Shown here one piece after another: positions 1-12,867 of a DNA stretch of 64,000 nucleotides; position 1 is the first letter of the stretch; each line of letters begins with the position of its first letter. Under the pieces are notes generated by a model that saw nothing but the letters and a program-made list of their open reading frames with translations, was not told where the DNA came from and did not search any database. The DNA is from Arenimonas metalli CF5-1. GTDB lineage: Bacteria > Pseudomonadota > Gammaproteobacteria > Xanthomonadales > Xanthomonadaceae. Location of the stretch: NCBI RefSeq assembly GCF_000747155.1, contig NZ_AVCK01000012.1, forward strand, positions 248,001-312,000, written 5' to 3'. The position numbers and the translations under genes were made by a program.

Positions 1-264
1 GATGGCCTCGAGGTCGCCGGGCTTTTCCTCCTGGGCCCGGCGCAGCTGGGCCAGGCGGCGCTCGCTCATTTCGTCCATGCGGCGGCGGAAGACCTCGTTG
101 ACCAGGTTTTCCTTGCTGCCGAAGTGGTAGTTGACCGCGGCGATGTTGACGTCGGCCCGGCTGGTCACCTGGCGCAGCGAGGTGCCGGCGAAGCCGTGCT
201 GGGCGAAGAGCTCCTCGGCCGCGCCGAGGATGCGTTCCTTGGTGTTGAAGTGGGTCGTGGTCAT
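1..264 (-). CDS. TetR/AcrR-family regulator, N-terminal part (runs off the left edge)
   Basis: 88 codons read from an ATG at 264 to the window edge with no stop. The N-terminus is a typical TetR DNA-binding domain: KERILGAAEELFAQHGF (helix 1), TSLRQVTSRADVNIAAVNYH (helix-turn-helix), then FGSKENLVNEVF. This family usually represses a neighbouring gene and responds to a small ligand bound by the C-terminal domain, which is outside the window, so the ligand cannot be guessed. It is divergent from ndk across about 230 bases. Confidence 0.85.
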   Translation of the reverse strand, partial: MTTTHFNTKERILGAAEELFAQHGFAGTSLRQVTSRADVNIAAVNYHFGSKENLVNEVFRRRMDEMSERRLAQLRRAQEEKPGDLEAI

Positions 265-496
265 GGCCTGCCAGCGCTCGATTCAAACGGTTGTTGGCGA
301 GTGTACGCCGGTCCGGGCCGCCGTCAAATGCCTGATTGAATCAAGCGGCTGGCCGAACCTTGGCCCCGGGGCAGGGCAAGGCCGGGTGACCGAGCCTCGG
401 GAAGTTTGCAAGGATTGCCGCTAAACCCTCGCCGGGACGGGGAATTGTGTTAAATTTGCGGGCCCCACAACCCCTAAGAACCCACGGAGTTTCACC

Positions 497-922
497 ATGG
501 CGCTGGAGCGCACCATTTCCATCATCAAGCCCGACGCGGTCGCCAAGAACGTGATCGGCGAGATCTACTCCCGCTTCGAGAAGGCCGGCCTGAAGGTCGT
601 CGCCGCCAAGATGAAGCACCTCTCCCGCAAGGAAGCCGAAGGTTTCTACGCCGTGCACCGCGAGCGCCCGTTCTTCAACGCGCTGGTCGAGTTCATGATC
701 TCCGGCCCGGTGATGATCCAGGTGCTGGAAGGCGAGAACGCCGTGCAGAAGAACCGCGACCTGATGGGCGCCACCAACCCGAAGGAAGCCGCGGCCGGCA
801 CCATCCGCGCCGATTTCGCGCAGTCGATCGACGCCAACGCCGTGCACGGTTCGGACAGCCTGGAGAACGCCGCGATCGAAACCGCGTACTTCTTCGCCGC
901 CACCGAGCTCTGCCCGCGCTGA
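497..922 (+). CDS. ndk: Nucleoside diphosphate kinase
   Basis: Moves the gamma phosphate from ATP to other NDPs through a phosphohistidine and keeps NTP/dNTP pools balanced in the cytoplasm. The protein has 141 aa, the usual length. It starts [14 protein letters not shown] and carries the active-site motif NAVHGSDS with the catalytic histidine at residue 117. An ACGGAG ribosome site lies 10 bases before the ATG. It leads the conserved ndk-rlmN-pilW-rodZ run, and rlmN follows after 11 bases. Confidence 0.97.
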   Translation: MALERTISIIKPDAVAKNVIGEIYSRFEKAGLKVVAAKMKHLSRKEAEGFYAVHRERPFFNALVEFMISGPVMIQVLEGENAVQKNRDLMGATNPKEAAAGTIRADFAQSIDANAVHGSDSLENAAIETAYFFAATELCPR

Positions 923-933
923 GCGATGCCCAC

Positions 934-2127
934 GTGACCGAGGCCATGGACAAGCTGATCCCCTCGCTGACCAACCCGGAAGGGCAGGCCGGCGCGCGGG
1001 TGAACCTGTTCGACCTCGATCGCGAGGGCCTGGAGCGCTTCTTCGCCGAGACCCTCGGCGAGAAGCGCTTCCGCGCCCACCAGATCATGAAGTGGATGTA
1101 CCACCAGCACGTCACCGACTTCGGCCAGATGACCGACGTCGGCAAGGCGCTGCGGTCCCGGCTCGAGCAGCACTGCGAGATCCGCCCGCCCAACGTGGTG
1201 CTCGACCAGGGCTCCAGCGACGGCACCCACAAGTGGCTGCTGGGCATGGACACCTCGAACTCGATCGAGACCGTGTTCATCCCCGACAAGGGCCGCGGCA
1301 CGCTGTGCGTGTCCAGCCAGGTCGGCTGCGGCCTGAACTGCCAGTTCTGCTCCACCGCCACCCAGGGCTTCAACCGCAACCTGTCCACCGCCGAGATCAT
1401 AGGCCAGGTGTGGACGGCCTCGAAGCACCTCGGCAACAAGACCCACCACCAGCGCAAGCTCACCAACGTCGTCATGATGGGCATGGGCGAGCCGCTGCTG
1501 AACTTCGACAACGTCGTGCGCGCCATGAGCCTGATGCGCGACGACTACGGCTTCGGCCTGGCCAACAAGCGCGTCACCCTGTCCACCGCCGGCCTGGTGC
1601 CGATGATCGACAAGCTCTCCGAGGTCAGCGACGTGTCGCTGGCGGTGTCGCTGCACGCGCCGGACGACGACCTGCGCACCCAGCTGGTGCCGCTGAACAA
1701 GAAGTACCCGATCGCCGAGCTGCTCGACGCCTGCGTGCGCTACGCGCTGCGCAAGCCGCGCACCTCGATCACCTTCGAATACACGATGATGAAGGGCGTC
1801 AACGACCAGCCCGCGCACGCCCGCGCGCTCGCCCAGCTGATGCGCAAGTTCGACGCGCGCGTGCAGCGCGAGGACGCCGCCAAGGTCAACCTGATCCCGT
1901 TCAACCCCTTCACCGGCACCCGCTTCGAGCGCTCCGAGGAGGCCGACATCCGCGCCTTCCAGAAGATCCTGCTCGACCAGAAGGTGCTGACCATGGTCCG
2001 GCGCACCCGCGGCGACGACATCGATGCCGCCTGCGGCCAGCTCAAGGGCCAGGTGATGGACAAGACCCGCCGCCAGTCCGAATTCAAGCGCAAGCTCGAA
2101 CAACAGGGAGTGTCCGATGCCGCGTGA
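934..2127 (+). CDS. rlmN: 23S rRNA (adenine2503-C2) / tRNA methyltransferase RlmN
   Basis: Radical-SAM enzyme that methylates C2 of A2503 in 23S rRNA and of A37 in some tRNAs. The [4Fe-4S] motif CGLNCQFC is present (Cys128, 132 and 135 counted from the ATG at 946), followed by [13 protein letters not shown] and the C-terminal [11 protein letters not shown] that carries the methyl-accepting cysteine. The GTG at 934 gives 397 aa and the ATG at 946 gives 393 aa. Neither has a strong ribosome site, so the start is unsettled. The 3' end overlaps pilW by 11 bases. Confidence 0.95.
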   Translation: MTEAMDKLIPSLTNPEGQAGARVNLFDLDREGLERFFAETLGEKRFRAHQIMKWMYHQHVTDFGQMTDVGKALRSRLEQHCEIRPPNVVLDQGSSDGTHKWLLGMDTSNSIETVFIPDKGRGTLCVSSQVGCGLNCQFCSTATQGFNRNLSTAEIIGQVWTASKHLGNKTHHQRKLTNVVMMGMGEPLLNFDNVVRAMSLMRDDYGFGLANKRVTLSTAGLVPMIDKLSEVSDVSLAVSLHAPDDDLRTQLVPLNKKYPIAELLDACVRYALRKPRTSITFEYTMMKGVNDQPAHARALAQLMRKFDARVQREDAAKVNLIPFNPFTGTRFERSEEADIRAFQKILLDQKVLTMVRRTRGDDIDAACGQLKGQVMDKTRRQSEFKRKLEQQGVSDAA

Positions 2128-2908
2128 CGCCGTTCGCAACAGCCTGCTCGCCTTCGCCCTCGCGCTCGCCGCCGGCTGCGCCGCCACCGGCGGCCCCAGC
2201 GCCGCCACCAGCGGCGGCAGCTCGCCGGGCTCGCAGGCGGCGATGAGCAACAAGGGCATCGCCAACCTCAACCTGGCCCAGAACTACCTCGCCGCCGGCA
2301 AGCTCGAATACGCGCTCGACCGCGCCAACCGCGCCCTGCGCAGCGATCCCAATTCCGCCGACGTGCAGGTCGTGCTCGGCCTGATCCGCGAGCGCCTCGG
2401 CGACAGCGCCCGCGCCGGCGAGCACTTCGAGCGCGCCGGAAAGCTCGATCCCGAGTCCGGCCACGTGCTCAACGTCTACGGCGCCTGGCTGTGCGAGAAG
2501 GGCCGCGCCGCCGAGGCCGAAGCGGTGTTCACGCGCGCGGTCAAGGATCCGTTCTACAAGGCGCGCGACCAGGCCTATTTCAACGCCGGCAAGTGCGCCA
2601 TGGGCGCCGGCCAGCTCGAGGCGGCCGAGAAGCACCTGCGCCAGGGCATCGAGGTCGCGCCCGAGAGCCCCGCGCTGCTGGGCCAGATGGCCGAGCTGCA
2701 GTTCCGCCGCGGCAATTTCATGTCCGCGCGCGCCTTCTACCAGCGGCGCGAGTCGCTGGGCGCGGTGACGCCCGAGCTGCTCGACCTGGCCGTGCGGATC
2801 GAGCAGGGCGCCGGCGACGCCGCCGCGGCCGGCCGCTACCGCCTGCGCCTGCAGCAGCAATTCCCCGACTTCACGCCGTCCGACAACCAAGGTTCGCTCC
2901 AGCCATGA
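2117..2908 (+). CDS. pilW: Type IV pilus biogenesis/stability lipoprotein PilW (PilF)
   Basis: Outer-membrane TPR lipoprotein (pilotin) needed for assembly of the PilQ secretin. The 263-aa protein has a lipobox ending LAAGC with Cys21 as lipid anchor, then tandem TPR helices from about residue 55 to 230 ([20 protein letters not shown] and following repeats). It overlaps rlmN by 11 bases and rodZ by 4 bases (ATGA), so translation is probably coupled. The TPR architecture, size and position between rlmN and rodZ all match PilW/PilF. Confidence 0.9.
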   Translation: MPRDAVRNSLLAFALALAAGCAATGGPSAATSGGSSPGSQAAMSNKGIANLNLAQNYLAAGKLEYALDRANRALRSDPNSADVQVVLGLIRERLGDSARAGEHFERAGKLDPESGHVLNVYGAWLCEKGRAAEAEAVFTRAVKDPFYKARDQAYFNAGKCAMGAGQLEAAEKHLRQGIEVAPESPALLGQMAELQFRRGNFMSARAFYQRRESLGAVTPELLDLAVRIEQGAGDAAAAGRYRLRLQQQFPDFTPSDNQGSLQP

Positions 2909-3867
2909 CCCAAGACGTCACGCAGGAAGCCCTGTTCCAGGATCCGATCGGCCTTCGCCTGAGGCAGGCGCGGGTGTCGCAGTCACTCTCGATCGCCGAG
3001 GTGGGCCAGCAGCTCAAGCTGCCGGTGGCCATCGTCGAGGCGATGGAGCGCGACGACTGGGCCCGGCTGGGCGCTCCGGTTTACGTCCGCAGCTACCTTG
3101 GCAGCTACCTGCGCCTGGTCGGACTGCCGGAGTCGCTGGCGGAGCAGGCCGCGCAGTCCAAGCCGACGCCGCAGCTGGTGCCGATGGGATCGCGCTCGCG
3201 CATGCGCCGCGTGCTCGACCAGTCGCTGCGCAACGCCGTCTACCTGCTCATGACCGCCGTGCTGGTGGTCCCGGTGGTGCTGGTGGCCCGCCACTACCAG
3301 AACACCCCGGCTCCGGAGCAGCTCACGCTCGACTCGGCCCCGGCCCCGCTGCCCGAGACGCCGGTCGCCGCGCCGGCGATGCCGGAGGCCGCCGCGCCCG
3401 GCGCTGAAATTGCCGATGCGGCTCCCGCGGATGCGGGCCTTGCCGAGGCAACGCTGGCGGCCCAGGGCCCAGCCGATGCCGGCACGACCCCCGGCGGCGA
3501 ACCTGCGTCGACGCCGGCCCCGGCGATGACGCAGGCAACGCCCGCCAACGGCCCCGACCCGGTGATGGCCTCCATGGCCCCGGCCTTCAAGCGCGAGGAG
3601 CAGGCCGGCCTGCAGCTGGCGTTCCGTGAAGAGAGCTGGGTCGAAGTGCTTGATGCCCAGGGTCGCCGCGTCGAGCGCGGCCTGGTCGCGGGCGGCGACG
3701 TGCGCCGTTACGCCGCCGGACAGGTGGCGCGCATTACGCTCGGCAACGCCGATGCGGTCGAGGTCAGTTTCGCCGGCAAGCCGGTGGACATGACGCCTTA
3801 TCGCGCGGCGGACGTCGCCCGCTTTACGGTATCCTCTACCGGCCAACCCGCTCCCCCGGGCAACTGA
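2905..3867 (+). CDS. rodZ: RodZ-like cytoskeletal membrane protein (HTH plus DUF4115)
   Basis: Links MreB to the cell-wall elongation machinery. It has 320 aa from the ATG at 2905, which overlaps the pilW stop. Order of parts: an N-terminal Xre-type HTH (IGLRLRQARVSQSLSIAEVG, about residues 14-75), one membrane segment (AVYLLMTAVLVVPVVLVA, about 112-130), an Ala/Pro-rich linker, and a C-terminal periplasmic DUF4115 domain (REESWVEVLDAQGRRV to VEVSFAGKPVDM). The same frame is open far upstream, but that stretch is a shadow of pilW. Confidence 0.9.
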   Translation: MTQDVTQEALFQDPIGLRLRQARVSQSLSIAEVGQQLKLPVAIVEAMERDDWARLGAPVYVRSYLGSYLRLVGLPESLAEQAAQSKPTPQLVPMGSRSRMRRVLDQSLRNAVYLLMTAVLVVPVVLVARHYQNTPAPEQLTLDSAPAPLPETPVAAPAMPEAAAPGAEIADAAPADAGLAEATLAAQGPADAGTTPGGEPASTPAPAMTQATPANGPDPVMASMAPAFKREEQAGLQLAFREESWVEVLDAQGRRVERGLVAGGDVRRYAAGQVARITLGNADAVEVSFAGKPVDMTPYRAADVARFTVSSTGQPAPPGN

Positions 3868-3936
3868 CCGCGGCCCCGCCGCCGGTTTCCCGATCACCCC
3901 CGCCGGCGCCGCTGCGCCGGCCAGAAGAAGCCTTCC

Positions 3937-4581
3937 ATGGACCAGATCGACGAATACGAACAGGGCGAACGCGTTCGCGCCTGGCTGCGAAACAACGGCT
4001 CCTCCCTGATCGGCGGCGTGGCCCTGGGCCTGGCCTGCCTCGGCGGCTGGCAGTGGTGGCAGGGCCAGCAGGCCAACGAGAAAGTGCAGGCCGCGGTCGA
4101 ATTCCGCGCCTTCAACCAGGCCCTCGAGGCCGACGAAGCGGCCAAGGCCGAGGCGCACGCCACGGTGCTGGCGCAGGAACACCCCGAATCCATTTACCCG
4201 GCCCTGGTCGCATTGAAGCAGGCCGAGCGCCTGCACGGCGAAGGCAAGGACGCCGAGGCGATCGCCGCCCTCGACGCGCTCGACACCGCCAAGCTCGACC
4301 CGATGCTGGCCGAGCTGGCGCAGCTGCGCGCCGCGCGCCTGCTGCTGGCCAGCGGCAAGCCCGAGGAAGCGCTCAAGCGCCTGTCCGCGGAATCCGCCTT
4401 CCCCTCGGTTGCCGCCGAGATCCGCGGCGACGCCGAGATGGCCCTCGGCCGTCGCGATGCCGCCCGTTCCGCCTACGAGCAGGCCCTGGCCACCCTCGAC
4501 CTCGCCGCCCCGACGCGTTCAGTCGTCGAGATGAAACTCACCGATGCCGGCGGTTCGCCGGCGGCCCAGCCGGAGTCCTGA
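3937..4581 (+). CDS. yfgM: YfgM-type periplasmic TPR protein, ancillary SecYEG subunit
   Basis: 214 aa. A cytoplasmic N-terminus with an EYEQGERVRAWLRNNG motif precedes a single membrane anchor (LIGGVALGLACLGGWQW, about residues 27-45), followed by periplasmic TPR-like helices. In E. coli YfgM binds the SecYEG translocon and periplasmic chaperones. It lies just before bamB, as in E. coli, but ispG and hisS, which separate rodZ and yfgM there, are absent. Confidence 0.88.
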   Translation: MDQIDEYEQGERVRAWLRNNGSSLIGGVALGLACLGGWQWWQGQQANEKVQAAVEFRAFNQALEADEAAKAEAHATVLAQEHPESIYPALVALKQAERLHGEGKDAEAIAALDALDTAKLDPMLAELAQLRAARLLLASGKPEEALKRLSAESAFPSVAAEIRGDAEMALGRRDAARSAYEQALATLDLAAPTRSVVEMKLTDAGGSPAAQPES

Positions 4582-4585
4582 CCGC

Positions 4586-5806
4586 ATGCTGCTTCGCACC
4601 CTGCTCATCGCCCTGATCCTGACGCTGTCCACCGGCTGCGCGACGGTCAAGAACTGGTTCGGCTCCAGCAAGAACAAGGCCATCGAGCCGGCCGAACTGG
4701 TCGAGATCGCCAACCCGATCGACGTCGACGCGGCGTGGTCGCGCAACCTCGGCGACGGCCAGGAAAAGCTCGGCCTGCGCCAGCGCCCCGCGATCGAAGG
4801 CGAGCGCATCTTCGTCGCCAACGACGAAGGCCGCGTGCTGGCGCTGGACGTCAACAGCGGCGACACGATCTGGGATTCCGAGGCGGTCAAGACCGGCAAG
4901 GAAGGCAGCCGCGTGTTCTTCTGGCGCCGTGAAAAGATCGATGCCGGCCTGTCCGGCAGCCCGGGCGTCGGCAACGGCATGGTCGTGATCGGCGGCCGCA
5001 ACGGCGAAGTGATCGCCTTCGACGCCGACGGCGGCGCCGAGCGCTGGCGCACGAAGGTCACCTCCGAGGTCACCGCGACGCCGCTGGTCACCGACGGCCT
5101 GGTCATCGTGCGCAGCGGCGACGGCCGCACCTTCGGCCTCGATGCCGGCGACGGCAGCCGCAAGTGGGTGTTCGACCGTGGCCTGCCGGGCCTGGGCATC
5201 CGCGGCAACGGCTCGCCCGTGGCCGGCGACGGCCTGGTCTACCTCGGCTACGACGACGGCAGCGTCATCGCCCTGCGCCTCGCCGACGGCCAGCGCGCCT
5301 GGGAGCAGCTGGTCGCCGAGCCCGAGGGCCGCAACGACCTCGAGCGCATGTCCGACGTGGACGGCGAAATCCAGCTCGGCCTCGGCACCCTGTACGCCTC
5401 GAGCTACAAGGGCCAGACCATGGCCATCGACACCAACAGCGGCCGTCCGCTCTGGAACCGCGACGCCGGTGGCTACGGCGGCATCGCGCTGCTCGCCGAC
5501 CGCCTGCTGCTGGCCGATGGCGCCGGCACCGTCTGGGCGCTCGACCGCAACAGCGGCACGGCGATCTGGAAGCAGGACGTCCTCGCGCGCCGCCAGCTGA
5601 CCACGCCCGCCATCCACGGCGAGTACGCCGTGTTCGGCGATGTCGAGGGCTACGTGCACTGGATCCGGACCGCCGACGGTACCGTCGCCGGCCGCAGCCG
5701 CATCGAGCGCGCGCCGATCCTCGGCACCCCGCAGGTCGCCGCCAACGGCATGCTGGTCGTGCTGACCAACGAAGGCAAGCTGTCCGCCTTCCCGCAACCG
5801 AACTGA
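4586..5806 (+). CDS. bamB: Outer membrane protein assembly factor BamB
   Basis: Lipoprotein subunit of the BAM complex that inserts outer-membrane beta-barrels. It has 406 aa from the ATG at 4586, with lipobox LSTGC (Cys18). The body is an eight-bladed PQQ-like propeller with recurring blades such as [36 protein letters not shown] and [19 protein letters not shown]. The start is chosen because it opens a lipoprotein signal peptide and sits 4 bases after the yfgM stop. A more upstream in-frame ATG (4544) would bury the signal. Confidence 0.95.
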   Translation: MLLRTLLIALILTLSTGCATVKNWFGSSKNKAIEPAELVEIANPIDVDAAWSRNLGDGQEKLGLRQRPAIEGERIFVANDEGRVLALDVNSGDTIWDSEAVKTGKEGSRVFFWRREKIDAGLSGSPGVGNGMVVIGGRNGEVIAFDADGGAERWRTKVTSEVTATPLVTDGLVIVRSGDGRTFGLDAGDGSRKWVFDRGLPGLGIRGNGSPVAGDGLVYLGYDDGSVIALRLADGQRAWEQLVAEPEGRNDLERMSDVDGEIQLGLGTLYASSYKGQTMAIDTNSGRPLWNRDAGGYGGIALLADRLLLADGAGTVWALDRNSGTAIWKQDVLARRQLTTPAIHGEYAVFGDVEGYVHWIRTADGTVAGRSRIERAPILGTPQVAANGMLVVLTNEGKLSAFPQPN

Positions 5807-5835
5807 TCGGCCGCGCCCACCGGGAGAGATCCATC

Positions 5836-7233
5836 GTGTTGCCATTGGTCGCTCTCGTCGGCCGGCCGAACGTCGGCAAGTCCACCATCTTCAATGCGCT
5901 CACGCGCAGCCGCGACGCGCTCGTCCATGACGAGCCCGGCGTCACGCGTGACCGCAACTACGGCATCTGCCGCCTAGACGAGGACCATCCGTTCGCGCTT
6001 TGCGACACAGGCGGCATGTCGGGCGACGAAGAGGGCCTGGCTGGCGCCACCGCGCGCCAGGCCCGGTCGGCCGTAGGCGAGGCCGACCTCGTGCTGTTCG
6101 TCGTCGATGGCCGCGAAGGCCCGTCGGCGCTGGACGAGAACATCCTGCACTGGCTGCGCAAGAGCGGCCGGCGCTTCTTCCTGGTCGTCAACAAGACCGA
6201 TGGGCTGGAAGAACAGGCGGTGCTGGGCGAGTTCGCACGCTTCGGCGTCGACCGCGTCATCCCGGTCTCGGCCGCGCACCAGCGCGGCATCGACGACCTG
6301 CTCGAGCAGGTGATCCCCGAACTGCCGGCCGAGCGTGACGTCGAGATCGTCCCCGACGAGCCCGGCCGCATCCGCATCGCCTTCCTCGGCCGCCCGAACG
6401 TCGGCAAGTCCACCCTGGTGAACCGCCTGCTGGGCGAGGAGCGCATGATCGCCTCCGACGTGCCCGGCACCACCCGCGACTCGATCGCGGTGGACATGGA
6501 GCGCGACGGCCGGCCCTACAAGCTGATCGACACCGCCGGCCTGCGCCGCCGCGCCAAGGTCGAGGAGGCCGTCGAGAAGTTCAGCGTCTTCAAGACCCTG
6601 CAGGCGATCGAGAACTGCCAGGTGGCCGTGGTGATGCTCGACGCCGGCGAAGGCGTGACCGAACAGGACGCCACCGTGCTGGGCCACGTGCTCAACTCCG
6701 GGCGCGCCCTGGTCATCGCCGTCAACAAGTGGGACGGCCAGGACAAGTACACCCGCGAGCAGGCCGTCTCGATGCTCGAGCGCAAGCTCTCGTTCTGCGA
6801 GTGGGCCGAGCGCGTGACCATCTCGGCCAAGCATGGCACCGGCCTGAAGGAACTCTTCAAGGCCATCCACCGGGCCCACGCCTCGGCGACGCACGAATTC
6901 AGCACCGCCGAGACGACCAAGGCCCTGCAGGTGGCGGTGGAAAGCTTCCCGCCGCCGGTGGTGCGCGGGCACGTGGCCAAGATGAAGTTCGCCCATCCCG
7001 GCGGCGCCAACCCGCCCACCTTCATCGTCCACGGCAACCGCCTGACGTCGCTGACCGAAAGCTACCGGCGCTACCTCGAGAACTTCTTCCGCAAGCGCTT
7101 CAAGCTGGTCGGCACGCCGATCAAGTTCGTCTTCAAGGAAGGCGACAACCCCTACGAGGGCAAGAAGAACGTCCTCACCGATCGCCAGGTCAAGGCCAAG
7201 CGCCGCCTGATGAAGCACGTCAAGGGCCGGTGA
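5836..7233 (+). CDS. der: Ribosome-associated GTPase Der (EngA)
   Basis: Tandem-GTPase factor for 50S ribosome assembly. It has 465 aa from the GTG at 5836, preceded by GGGAGAGA, which is also the usual length in Xanthomonas. Two G domains are complete: GRPNVGKS at about residue 9 and again near 185, switch motifs DTGG and DTAG, and specificity motifs NKTD and NKWD. The C-terminal KH-like domain ends in a basic tail ([16 protein letters not shown]). The last codon and stop overlap the mobA start. Confidence 0.96.
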   Translation: MLPLVALVGRPNVGKSTIFNALTRSRDALVHDEPGVTRDRNYGICRLDEDHPFALCDTGGMSGDEEGLAGATARQARSAVGEADLVLFVVDGREGPSALDENILHWLRKSGRRFFLVVNKTDGLEEQAVLGEFARFGVDRVIPVSAAHQRGIDDLLEQVIPELPAERDVEIVPDEPGRIRIAFLGRPNVGKSTLVNRLLGEERMIASDVPGTTRDSIAVDMERDGRPYKLIDTAGLRRRAKVEEAVEKFSVFKTLQAIENCQVAVVMLDAGEGVTEQDATVLGHVLNSGRALVIAVNKWDGQDKYTREQAVSMLERKLSFCEWAERVTISAKHGTGLKELFKAIHRAHASATHEFSTAETTKALQVAVESFPPPVVRGHVAKMKFAHPGGANPPTFIVHGNRLTSLTESYRRYLENFFRKRFKLVGTPIKFVFKEGDNPYEGKKNVLTDRQVKAKRRLMKHVKGR

Positions 7234-7805
7234 TCGACCGCGACGCGATCACGCTCGGCATCCTGGCCGGGGGACGCGGGCAGCGGTTGGGCGGGCGCGA
7301 CAAGGCCTGGGTGCGGCACCGCGGCGCGCCCCTGGTCGAGAACATCCTGATGGCGTTTCCCGGGGCGTTCGCCGAGCGCCTCGTCAGTGTGCGCGCCGAC
7401 GATCCGCGCTTCGCCGCGCGGGGACTGCGCGCGGTGCTGGACCGGCGCGAGGATTTCGCCGGTCCGCTGGCCGGCATCGAGGCCCTGGCCGCCGCCTGCG
7501 GCACGCCCTGGCTGATGACCGTGCCGGTGGACCTGGACCGGCTGCCGGATGGCCTTGCCGACGACCTGGCCTCCTCGGCCGACGGCGACGGCGTGGTGGT
7601 CACGGATGCGGACGGCCTGCAGCCGCTGCTCGGCTTGTGGCGCACGGACGCGCTGCGCGAACACGCCGGCGCGATGCTCGACGCGGGAGAATCCGCCGCA
7701 CGCCGGCTCGTGGCGCGCCTGCGCGTGTCGCGCCTCGACCTCGCGCCGCACCGGCTCCAGAACCTCAACACCCCGCACGATTTCCCCGAAGGCTACGACC
7801 CGTGA
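7230..7805 (+). CDS. mobA: Molybdenum cofactor guanylyltransferase MobA
   Basis: Couples GTP to Mo-molybdopterin to make the bis-MGD cofactor. It has 191 aa and starts at a GTG overlapping the der stop (GTGA). The nucleotidyltransferase signature [16 protein letters not shown] is at the N-terminus, followed by [16 protein letters not shown] and the metal/nucleotide-binding VPVDLDRLP. It ends on another GTGA overlap with moeA, so mobA and moeA are co-translated. Confidence 0.92.
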   Translation: MIDRDAITLGILAGGRGQRLGGRDKAWVRHRGAPLVENILMAFPGAFAERLVSVRADDPRFAARGLRAVLDRREDFAGPLAGIEALAAACGTPWLMTVPVDLDRLPDGLADDLASSADGDGVVVTDADGLQPLLGLWRTDALREHAGAMLDAGESAARRLVARLRVSRLDLAPHRLQNLNTPHDFPEGYDP

Positions 7806-9036
7806 CCGATCCGTTCCCGACCCGCATCGCCTTCGACGACGCCCTGGCCATCCTCGCCCGGGTCGCCGCCGATCGCCGCCTCGAGAGCGTGCGCCAGCCG
7901 CTGTCGCGCGCCCACGGCGCCGTGCTCGCCGCCGACCTCGTCGCCGGCCTGCCGCTCCCCGGCTTCGACAATTCCGCGATGGACGGCTACGCGCTGCGCG
8001 CCGCCGAGATCAACGCCGCCGGTGCGGCGGGCCTGCGCCTGGCCGGCGAGCAGTTCGCGGGCCCCAGCCACGGCCTGGTGCTCGGGGCCGGGGAGTGCAC
8101 GCGCATCACCACGGGGGCGCCGATGCCCGCGGGTGCCGACGCGGTGCTGATCAAGGAGGATGCACGCGAAGCCGACGGCCGCGTGGTCGCCACGACGACG
8201 GTCGCGCCCGGCGCGCACGTGCGCCGCGCGGGCGAGGATGTCGCGGTCGGCGACCGCGTGCTGCAGGCGGGCGACGTGCTCACGCCCGCCCGGCTGAGCC
8301 TGGCCGCCGCGCTCGGCCACGACGGCCTCGAGGTGCATCGCCGGCCCACCGTCGCCGTGTTCACCACCGGCGACGAACTGCGCCCGCCCGGCCAGCCGCT
8401 GGCGCCGGGCGAGATCCACGACAGCAACCGCGTGCTGCTGCAAACCCTGCTGATGGCCGAAGGCCTGGAGCCGGTGGCGTGGCCGGTGCTGCCCGATGAT
8501 CCGGAGCGCATGCGCACCGCGCTGCGCGACGCGGCATTCTCGTTCGACCTGGTGATCACCTGCGGCGGCGTCTCGGCCGGCGAGAAGGACCACCTGCCGG
8601 CGCTGCTGCGCGAGCAGGGCGAGGTGTACTTCTGGAAAGTGCGGATGAAGCCCGGCATGCCGGTGCTGTTCGGCCGGCTGGGCGAGGCGCTGGTGCTTGG
8701 GCTGCCGGGCAACCCGGTGTCGGTGCTCGCCACCTTCCTCACGCTGGGGCGCGGCCTGCTCGATGCGCTGCAGGGACGCACCGCGCCGCGCCCGCCGCTG
8801 CGCGCGGAGCTGCTGACGCCGATCGCCAAGCCGCATGCGCGCCTCGAGTTCATGCGCGGCAACCTGTCGTGCAGCGACGCCGGCCAGCTGCAGGTGCGGC
8901 CGAATCCCGCCGTGGCTTCGCACCGCCTGCGCGGCGCCGCCGACGCCAATGCGCTGATCCGCCTGCCCGAGGGCGCGGCCGACTATGCCGCGGGTGACCG
9001 CGTCGAGGTGCTGGCCTTCGGCGGGCTCGGCGGCCT

Positions 9037-9040
<4 letters not shown>
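7802..9040 (+). CDS. moeA: Molybdopterin molybdenumtransferase MoeA
   Basis: Inserts molybdate into adenylated molybdopterin. It has 412 aa from a GTG that overlaps the mobA stop. Family motifs in order are PGFDNSAMDGYAL, TGAPMPAGADAV, FTTGDEL, DSNR, CGGVSAGEKDHLP and LGLPGNPVSVL. The 3' end overlaps the convergent ATPase gene by 4 bases. With mobA and the rhodanese-MoeB gene at 11.7 kb this makes a molybdenum cofactor cluster interrupted by the ATPase gene. Confidence 0.95.
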
Positions 9041-11610
<2,570 letters not shown>

Positions 11611-11679
11611 CGAAACGCGCTCCGTCCGCAGCGACATCCGCAGCATGCCTGATTGCACCATGCCCGCCGGCCGCCGCCG

Positions 11680-11693
11680 TTGACCGCGGTCAA
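11680..11693. promoter_or_regulatory. TTGAC-N4-GTCAA palindrome between the ATPase gene and moeB
   Basis: A perfect 14-base palindrome (TTGACCGCGGTCAA) 69 bases before the ATPase start and 40 bases before the moeB start. The same TTGAC-N4-GTCAA design recurs before both copL-like genes (16876 and 32441). The geometry resembles sites of the Crp/Fnr superfamily (TTGAT-N4-ATCAA). The bound regulator is unknown. Confidence 0.45.
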
Positions 11694-11733
11694 GCGCCTG
11701 CCGGCCGGCGGGGCAGGGCGCTAGACTGGCGGC

Positions 11734-12867
11734 ATGGACGAGATCGAGGAAATCGGGCCCGCCGAGGCCCTGCGCCGGCAGCAGGCCGGCGCCCGCCTGG
11801 TGGACGTGCGCGAGCCCGGCGAGCACGCCCTGGGCCTGCCGCGCGATGCGCTGGCGGTGCCGCGCGCCGCGCTCGAGGCCGCGCCGGCGCAGTGGTTGCC
11901 CGAGCCCGCTGCCGAAGTGCTGCTGATCTGCGCCGGCGGCGTGCGCTCGCTGGCGGCGGCCCGGGCGCTGCGCGCGCGCGGCTACACGCGGCTGGCCTCC
12001 GTGGCCGGCGGCTTCGAGCAGTGGCGGCGCGACGGCTTGCCGGAGATGTCCGGTGCCGACGAGGACGCGGATTTCCTGGAGCGCTACTCGCGCCACCTGC
12101 GACTGCCGCAGGTGGGGCTCGAAGGCCAGCGCAAACTGGCGGCGTCGCGCATACTGCTGGTGGGCGCAGGCGGCCTCGGCTCGCCGGCCGCGTTCTATCT
12201 CGCCGCGGCGGGCGTGGGCCGGCTGGTGCTGGCCGACGACGACGTGGTGGACCGCAGCAACCTGCAGCGGCAGATCCTGCACACCGAGGCGCGCATCGGC
12301 GTGCCAAAGGTGGATTCGGCGCGCGAGGCGCTGCGCGCGCTGAATCCGCGCGTCGGCATCGAGACGCACCGCGTGCGCGTCACCGCCGACAACGTCGAGT
12401 CGCTGGTGCGCGACGTCGACGTGGTGGTGGACGGCGCCGACAACTTCGCCGCGCGCTACCTGCTGTCCGACGCCTGCGTGCAGTTGGGCAAGCCGTTGGT
12501 CTACGGCGCCGTGCACCGCTTCGAAGGGCAGGTCAGCGTGTTCGACGCCGGCCGCCAGCGGGGCAGGGCGCCCTGCTATCGCTGCCTGTTCCCCGAACCG
12601 CCGGCGGCCGAGGATGCGCCGAACTGCGCCGAGGCCGGCGTGCTGGGCGTGCTGCCCGGCATCATCGGCCTGCTGCAGGCCACCGAGGCGATCAAGCTGC
12701 TGTCGGGCTTGGGCGAGCCGCTCACCGGGCGGCTGCTGCACTTCGACGCCCTGCGCATGCGCTTCCGCGAGACCCGGCTGCCGGCCGATCCGGCCTGCCC
12801 GGTGTGTGCACCGGGCCGCGCCTTCCCCGGGTATTGGGAAACGCTGGCTGCCTGCGGCGCCGGCTGA
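11734..12867 (+). CDS. moeB: Rhodanese-MoeB fusion, molybdopterin-synthase adenylyltransferase
   Basis: 377 aa. Residues about 1-110 are a rhodanese domain with LVDVREPGEHALGLP and active loop CAGGVRS, whose cysteine could carry a persulfide. The rest is an E1-like ThiF/MoeB domain: LLVGAGGLGSPAAFYLA (nucleotide loop), RSNLQRQILH, DGADNFAARYL, catalytic PNCAEAGVLGVLPG, and CYRC plus CPVC for structural zinc. Its role is to activate the MoaD C-terminus for sulfur transfer in molybdopterin synthesis, with the rhodanese part as possible sulfur donor. The rhodanese domain is N-terminal here, unlike MOCS3/Uba4, where it is C-terminal. Confidence 0.92.
   Translation: MDEIEEIGPAEALRRQQAGARLVDVREPGEHALGLPRDALAVPRAALEAAPAQWLPEPAAEVLLICAGGVRSLAAARALRARGYTRLASVAGGFEQWRRDGLPEMSGADEDADFLERYSRHLRLPQVGLEGQRKLAASRILLVGAGGLGSPAAFYLAAAGVGRLVLADDDVVDRSNLQRQILHTEARIGVPKVDSAREALRALNPRVGIETHRVRVTADNVESLVRDVDVVVDGADNFAARYLLSDACVQLGKPLVYGAVHRFEGQVSVFDAGRQRGRAPCYRCLFPEPPAAEDAPNCAEAGVLGVLPGIIGLLQATEAIKLLSGLGEPLTGRLLHFDALRMRFRETRLPADPACPVCAPGRAFPGYWETLAACGAG

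Noticed and set aside
265-496. Promoter of ndk with TTAAAT as the -10 box
   Set aside because: A matching -35 at the right distance is not clear, so no promoter was claimed.
646-2271. A 541-codon minus-strand frame across ndk and rlmN
   Set aside because: It is a shadow of the GC-rich real genes; composition is Ala/Leu/Arg/His-rich with no domain, and ndk and rlmN are certain.
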